A program made the translations under genes and the position numbers. DNA of 16,808 nucleotides from CAZMVU01 sp964569295 (GTDB taxonomy: Bacteria > Hydrogenedentota > Hydrogenedentia > Hydrogenedentales > JAGMZX01), in assembly GCA_964569295.1 (NCBI GenBank), contig CAZMVU010000102.1, positions 1-16,808 on the forward strand. Direction: 5' to 3'. Every line of letters starts with the position of its first letter. The first letter of the stretch is position 1. Below the pieces are notes generated by a model. That model made no database searches. It was not told the origin of the DNA and saw only the letters and a list, made by a program, of their open reading frames with translations. Shown piece by piece: positions 13,624-16,808 of the stretch.

Positions 13624-15861
13624 CTATGGATGCAAAAAGGCGTAGCGCCGCGCCATGTGCGCCATGGCATGGGCGACGAGGGTCGGGCTGTCGAAGACAT
13701 AGACGCCGCGCTGCTCGAATTCGCGGATGACCTCGTTCGGCGTGGGGCCGTAGGCCAGCAGGGCGGTATCCGACGCCACGAGCAGCGGCTTCTGGTAGGT
13801 CTCGATGAAGGACGCCATGCGCGTTGCTTCCTCGAGCTCGATGGCCGCACCCGCCGCCGCCATGGCGTCCATGCCGTGTTGCGCAGCGCGCTCGGAATGG
13901 GCATAGCGCTCGCGGGCACTGTCGATATAGCCCACACCGAGCAGAATGACGCCATCCACCTCGGGCTGCTTGATCACCGTCTCAACGGCGCGGCCGAGGG
14001 CCTTGAGATCGTTGCTGGCCACGAGGTCGATAGGGTTGTTCCGGCTCCACCAGCCGGGCAGGAAGGTGTCGAGTTCGGCCATGGCCGCCTCGGGCAGGGG
14101 GATGACATCGAGCCCGGCCTCGGCGCAGGCGTCCGCCGCCATGACTCCCCAACCGCCGCCCTGCGACACGATGACCACGCGGCGGCCCTTGGGCAACGGC
14201 TGCTGCATGAACACCCCGGCCACCTCCATGGCCTCGTACATATCATCCACCATGGTTACGCCCGCCTGCCGGCATGCCGCCCGGAAGATGCGCGTCTCGC
14301 CGGCCAGCGAGCCCGTGTGCGATGCGGCGGCCTTGTTGCCTGCCGTGCTGCGCCCGCCCTTCACCAGGACCACGGGTTTCTGTACCGCGGCGTGCTGCAT
14401 GGCTGCGTACAGGCGCCGCCCGTCATGCGTGCCCTCGACATACGAGATGATGGACCGCGTCTTTTCGTCCTCCGCGAAAAACGCCAGGTAGTCCTCGTTG
14501 CGGGTGGCGGCCTCGTTGCCGGTCGAGATGAACCGGCCGATGCCCACATGGTGCAGTCCCGCCCACGTGAGCAGGCTGCTGCCCACGTTCCCGCTCTGTG
14601 ACACGAGGGAAAGTCCGCCCGCACCGGGAAAGCGCGAGATCATACCGCAGTAGAGCTGGTGCGGTGCCGGGCTTACCACGCCGGCGCAGTTCGGCCCGAT
14701 GATGAGCGCGCCGCTCTCCTTGGCGATGGCCGCCATCTCGTCCTGCGCGGCCTGGGCGTTGGCATCCTCGAGCTCGCCGAAGCCCGCCGTGATCACGAGC
14801 AAGGTGCCGATGCCCTTGGCCACACACTGGCGCAACGTATCGCACACGGCCGGCGGCGGCACCACGACAATCGCCAGGTCCACCACCTCGGGCAGGGCCT
14901 CGATGCCCGGGAAACACGGTACCCCGATGACTTCGCCGTATTTCGGGTTCACGCCATACAACCGGCCCTGGTAACCGCCCTCGACCGTGTTGAACAGAAT
15001 GCGGAAACCCCATTTGAGGGGGGAATCGGACACGCCGATGATGGCCACACTCTCCGGCTCGAAGAGCGCACGGAATTGGGCGGTGCGGCCCGGGGCTACC
15101 CTCGCCCTTCCGGGCTCCAGGCTCGCGGGTACGCTCGCCCTCCCGGAAACGGGTGAAAGCGTAATGAGCGCATCCACCGCGATGGGATGCTCGCCCTCGA
15201 CGATGAGCGGGTTCACGTCCACCTGCGCCACCTCGGGGTGATCCAACAGCAATTGGCCGACGCCCATGACCACCGTTGCAAGCGCTTCGCGGTCGACCGG
15301 GCCGTCGCCCCGGAAGGCATCGAACACCTTGCGCGCGTGCAGTTCGCCGATCATTTCGGCCACGTCTCGCGGCGAGACCGGCGCCAGGCGAAACGCCACA
15401 TCGCCCGTGGCCTCGACCGCGATGCCGCCCATCCCGAGCATGACGCACGGCCCAAACGTGGCATCGCGCAGGCCGCCCACGATGAGCTCCCGCTTGCCGC
15501 GCACCATCGGCTGCACGAGCAGGCCGTCGAAAGGCGTATCGCCCATGGCATTGACAAGTTCCTGCGCGGCCTGTTGCACTGCCGCGGCATCCGCGAGCCC
15601 GAGCCGCACGAGGTTGCGCTCACTCTTGTGCGTGATCGCCGCGCCACAGGGTTTCAGTGCCACCGGATACCCGAGGCGTTCCGCCGCGGCCACGCCCTGG
15701 CCGGCATCCGCGGCCAGTTCTTCCGCAGTCACCGGCACGCCATAGGCCGCCAGCACCTGTTTAGCCGCCAATTCCGAGAGCGCCTCGTCCCCCCGGTCAA
15801 TAGCTTCCTGCAATATTTCCGCTACGTTCAAACTGCTCGTAGACAACACGTGTTTCCCCAT
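13624..15861 (-). CDS. NDP-forming acyl-CoA synthetase (acetate-CoA ligase type), ATP-grasp domain first
   Basis: A 745-residue cytosolic enzyme that would interconvert acyl-CoA and ADP with free acid, CoA and ATP. Residues about 10-235 are the ATP-grasp (beta) half: AILQEA-type start, LAAYGVPVT, K70 in YPVALKPCG, HKSERNLVRLGL, GKRELIVGG, VDVNPL. After a linker, 265-365 is the CoA-binding Rossmann domain (SVAIIGVSDSPLKWGF, YGVNPKY, DLAIVVVPP). Then 385-745 is the ligase part with IIGPNCAGV, LVSQSGNVG and the phospho-histidine H515 in AASHTGSLAG. Many fused homologues run alpha then beta; here the order is beta then alpha. An 11-residue repeat (240-261) fills the linker. I prefer the ATG at 15861; a GTG at 15942 has a better ribosome site (GAGGGA) but adds 27 unconserved residues. 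Confidence 0.9.
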   Translation of the reverse strand: MGKHVLSTSSLNVAEILQEAIDRGDEALSELAAKQVLAAYGVPVTAEELAADAGQGVAAAERLGYPVALKPCGAAITHKSERNLVRLGLADAAAVQQAAQELVNAMGDTPFDGLLVQPMVRGKRELIVGGLRDATFGPCVMLGMGGIAVEATGDVAFRLAPVSPRDVAEMIGELHARKVFDAFRGDGPVDREALATVVMGVGQLLLDHPEVAQVDVNPLIVEGEHPIAVDALITLSPVSGRASVPASLEPGRARVAPGRTAQFRALFEPESVAIIGVSDSPLKWGFRILFNTVEGGYQGRLYGVNPKYGEVIGVPCFPGIEALPEVVDLAIVVVPPPAVCDTLRQCVAKGIGTLLVITAGFGELEDANAQAAQDEMAAIAKESGALIIGPNCAGVVSPAPHQLYCGMISRFPGAGGLSLVSQSGNVGSSLLTWAGLHHVGIGRFISTGNEAATRNEDYLAFFAEDEKTRSIISYVEGTHDGRRLYAAMQHAAVQKPVVLVKGGRSTAGNKAAASHTGSLAGETRIFRAACRQAGVTMVDDMYEAMEVAGVFMQQPLPKGRRVVIVSQGGGWGVMAADACAEAGLDVIPLPEAAMAELDTFLPGWWSRNNPIDLVASNDLKALGRAVETVIKQPEVDGVILLGVGYIDSARERYAHSERAAQHGMDAMAAAGAAIELEEATRMASFIETYQKPLLVASDTALLAYGPTPNEVIREFEQRGVYVFDSPTLVAHAMAHMARRYAFLHP

Positions 15862-16029
15862 GATTGTTTGGTGGCTGACCGCGCCGATGTACCCAGCGCC
15901 GCCGGTGAACTTTCCTAAGGCGTTGGTGTTCCCGCGCGGCACAAGATCCCTCGCCCTTCGATCCCCCGGGTTTGCTTCAAAGGCGGACTCGAGTGCCGCG
16001 AACCCACATAAAAGCGCTACTATATGGAG

Positions 16030-16169
16030 GCGCCCCTTTGAAAGGCGCAGCGCACGGGGGATGTTATGGCTGGCGCCGTCCCAGGCCTTCGGCCCGGGCT
16101 AAGCCAGGTGCACCCTTCGGGTGCGCGTTGGCTCGGACAAGCATCGCTACATGCCAGCATACATAACAT
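16030..16169. repeat. Structured repeat element A
   Basis: A leading hairpin pairs gcgcc (16030-16034) with ggcgc (16044-16048). A closing stem then pairs atgttatg (16061-16068) with cataacat (16162-16169), and after a 3-base bulge gctggc (16069-16074) with gccagc (16153-16158), giving 14 pairs. Inside are ccc-a-ggcc/TTC/ggcc-c-ggg (about 16080-16098) and gcaccc/TTC/gggtgc (16110-16124). The architecture matches element B at 16374-16608. It could be a structured RNA or a non-autonomous mobile repeat. Confidence 0.65.
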
Positions 16170-16318
16170 TCAGGCAACAACCTTTGCCAAATGGATGCCA
16201 CCCTGGGCGCTACACGTATCGGGGACGTGCCAGTTGCTCTGCGCGATATGCCAGTGCAATTGTGAAAACATGTACTAAGCGCCACATGGTAGGCCATCGG
16301 TGCGGCAGAGTCAACGCG

Positions 16319-16367
16319 GGGGTCAGGGGTCAGGGAGCAGGGGTCAGGGGTCAGGGGTCAGGGAGCA
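16319..16367. repeat. Seven-unit heptamer tandem repeat
   Basis: Seven contiguous 7-bp units, five ggggtca and two gggagca, in the order two ggggtca, gggagca, three ggggtca, gggagca. The gggagca unit recurs after each run of ggggtca, hinting at a higher-order duplication. The G-run every seven bases could favour G-quadruplex or slippage. It directly abuts structured element B, whose first base is seven bases downstream. Confidence 0.93.
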
Positions 16368-16373
16368 GAGGGT

Positions 16374-16608
16374 TTTCCGGAGCGCCGAAGGCGCGGTTCT
16401 ATACCAGCCTGGGCCAACGGCCCAGGTTATGGATGCGCCTTATTCAAGCGCTGAAAGCGCGTACCATAAAGATTTATGGCTCGGGCTTTCAGCCCTCTTG
16501 CATCCGGCGTGCCGGGTGACCTGAGCCTGCGGCCCAGGCTGGTATGGCACGGGGCCGTTGGCCCTAAGAAACAGCCGTGCTAGAGCTTACACAAGGTGCC
16601 CGAATCAC
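16374..16608. repeat. Structured repeat element B (multi-hairpin)
   Basis: A leading hairpin gcgcc/GAA/ggcgc (16382-16394) is followed by a 10-bp closing stem ataccagcct (16401-16410) with aggctggtat (16536-16545). The interior holds cctgggcc/AAC/ggcccagg (16408-16426), gcgct/GAA/agcgc (16448-16460), ccataa/AGAT/ttatgg (16464-16479), gggct/TTC/agccc (16483-16495) and ccgg/CGTG/ccgg (16504-16515). A last hairpin gggcc/GTT/ggccc (16552-16564) precedes a 44-bp unpaired tail. agcctg/caggct (16524-16540) can compete with the closing stem. The tail and last hairpin recur 200 bp later. Confidence 0.75.
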
Positions 16609-16743
16609 TTCTTGTTGTTCTTTATACGAGTCAGTGCCTAAGGCACCAACGTGGGCGTTGCCCGCAACCCAAGGATCGAAAGGCGTGTTCCCCGGTTGTT
16701 GGTTCGTGGTTCAGGACGGCTTGGGATTTGGAGCTTGGGCGTG

Positions 16744-16808
16744 TTTCCGGAGCGCCGTTGGCCCTAAGAAACAGCCGTGCTAAAGCTTACACAAGGTGCC
16801 CGAATAAC
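16744..16808. repeat. Shortened second copy of element B (cut by the window end)
   Basis: Positions 16744-16757 repeat the head of element B (16374-16387, 14 of 14 bases), and 16754-16808 repeat its end (16554-16608, 53 of 55). The two matches overlap at gccg. The copy therefore equals element B with 170 bp removed between two gccg sites. Its hairpin is a mismatched hybrid of the left half of the first stem and the right half of the last. Confidence 0.85.

Larger units (their letters stand above)
15862..16808. other. Gene-free, hairpin-rich intergenic region
   Basis: No reading frame in these 947 bp carries a recognisable domain, and those that exist run through palindromes. It contains hairpin element A, a heptamer array, hairpin element B and a shortened copy of B, given separately. 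Between B and its copy are two more short stems, gtgcc-TAA-ggcac (16634-16646) and a 6-bp stem with loop GTT at 16651-16665. The 15862-16029 part is the leader or promoter region of the acyl-CoA synthetase; no convincing promoter was seen there. Confidence 0.7.

Noticed and set aside
13516..14601. A 361-codon plus-strand open frame opposite the acyl-CoA synthetase C-terminus
   Set aside because: Overlaps the conserved H515 ligase region on the other strand and has low-complexity, motif-free translation.
16064..16297. A 77-codon minus-strand small protein across element A
   Set aside because: It reads straight through the closing stem and hairpins of element A, has no ribosome site that I can support and resembles no family I know.
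16144..16606. tRNA or other known small RNA in the hairpin region
   Set aside because: No T-loop consensus, anticodon-arm geometry or acceptor pairing was found; the stems are too many and too short-looped for a tRNA cloverleaf.

Overview
The window looks like chromosomal DNA of a GC-rich, Gram-negative-type environmental bacterium. Several traits point that way: exported proteins with Sec or Tat signals, a DUF1080 (3-keto-disaccharide hydrolase) domain fused to HEAT repeats, a Tat-exported Gfo/Idh/MocA oxidoreductase, a secreted BNR sialidase-like protein, a thrombospondin-type-3 repeat protein, and intergenic DNA full of short tandem repeats and hairpins. Together these suggest a Planctomycetota/Verrucomicrobiota/Hydrogenedentota-like lineage. 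That placement is inference from gene style; no rRNA or marker phylogeny is available here.

Layout. 62-1806 (+): an aldo/keto reductase followed 2 bp later by a TrmO-type tRNA methyltransferase. 1818-7133 (-): a three-gene cluster, in transcription order a Tat-signal Gfo/Idh/MocA oxidoreductase, a HEAT-repeat/DUF1080 protein 32 bp downstream, then a secreted BNR (Asp-box) sialidase-like protein. It reads as an exported glycoside-processing set. 7344-8172 (+): a small MNT-type nucleotidyltransferase with no HEPN partner, a 99-bp array of 9-bp repeats, and a YhbY-family RNA-binding protein. 8281-11187 (+): a secreted M16 zinc metalloprotease. 11188-11525: non-coding, with two inverted repeats and two candidate promoters. 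11526-13340 (+): a surface protein with DGTxxGT repeats, calcium-binding TSP3 repeats and a C-terminal anchor. 13341-13623: convergent intergenic DNA with hairpins. 13624-15861 (-): an NDP-forming acyl-CoA synthetase with the ATP-grasp half placed first. 15862-16808: about 950 bp with no credible gene, filled with structured repeats.

The least explained part is the right end. Two separate elements (16030-16169 and 16374-16608) each have a leading GCGCC/GGCGC hairpin, then a long-range closing stem enclosing further hairpins, most with three-base loops. The second is followed exactly 200 bp later by a shortened copy that looks like an internal deletion between GCCG microhomologies. These could be structured RNAs or non-autonomous mobile repeats. 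Elsewhere there is a dispersed 32-bp repeat (2993 and 7250), a 9-bp GATC-containing array, a heptamer array, and an in-frame 11-residue repeat in the linker of the acyl-CoA synthetase. I found no tRNA, rRNA, CRISPR array or intact insertion sequence.
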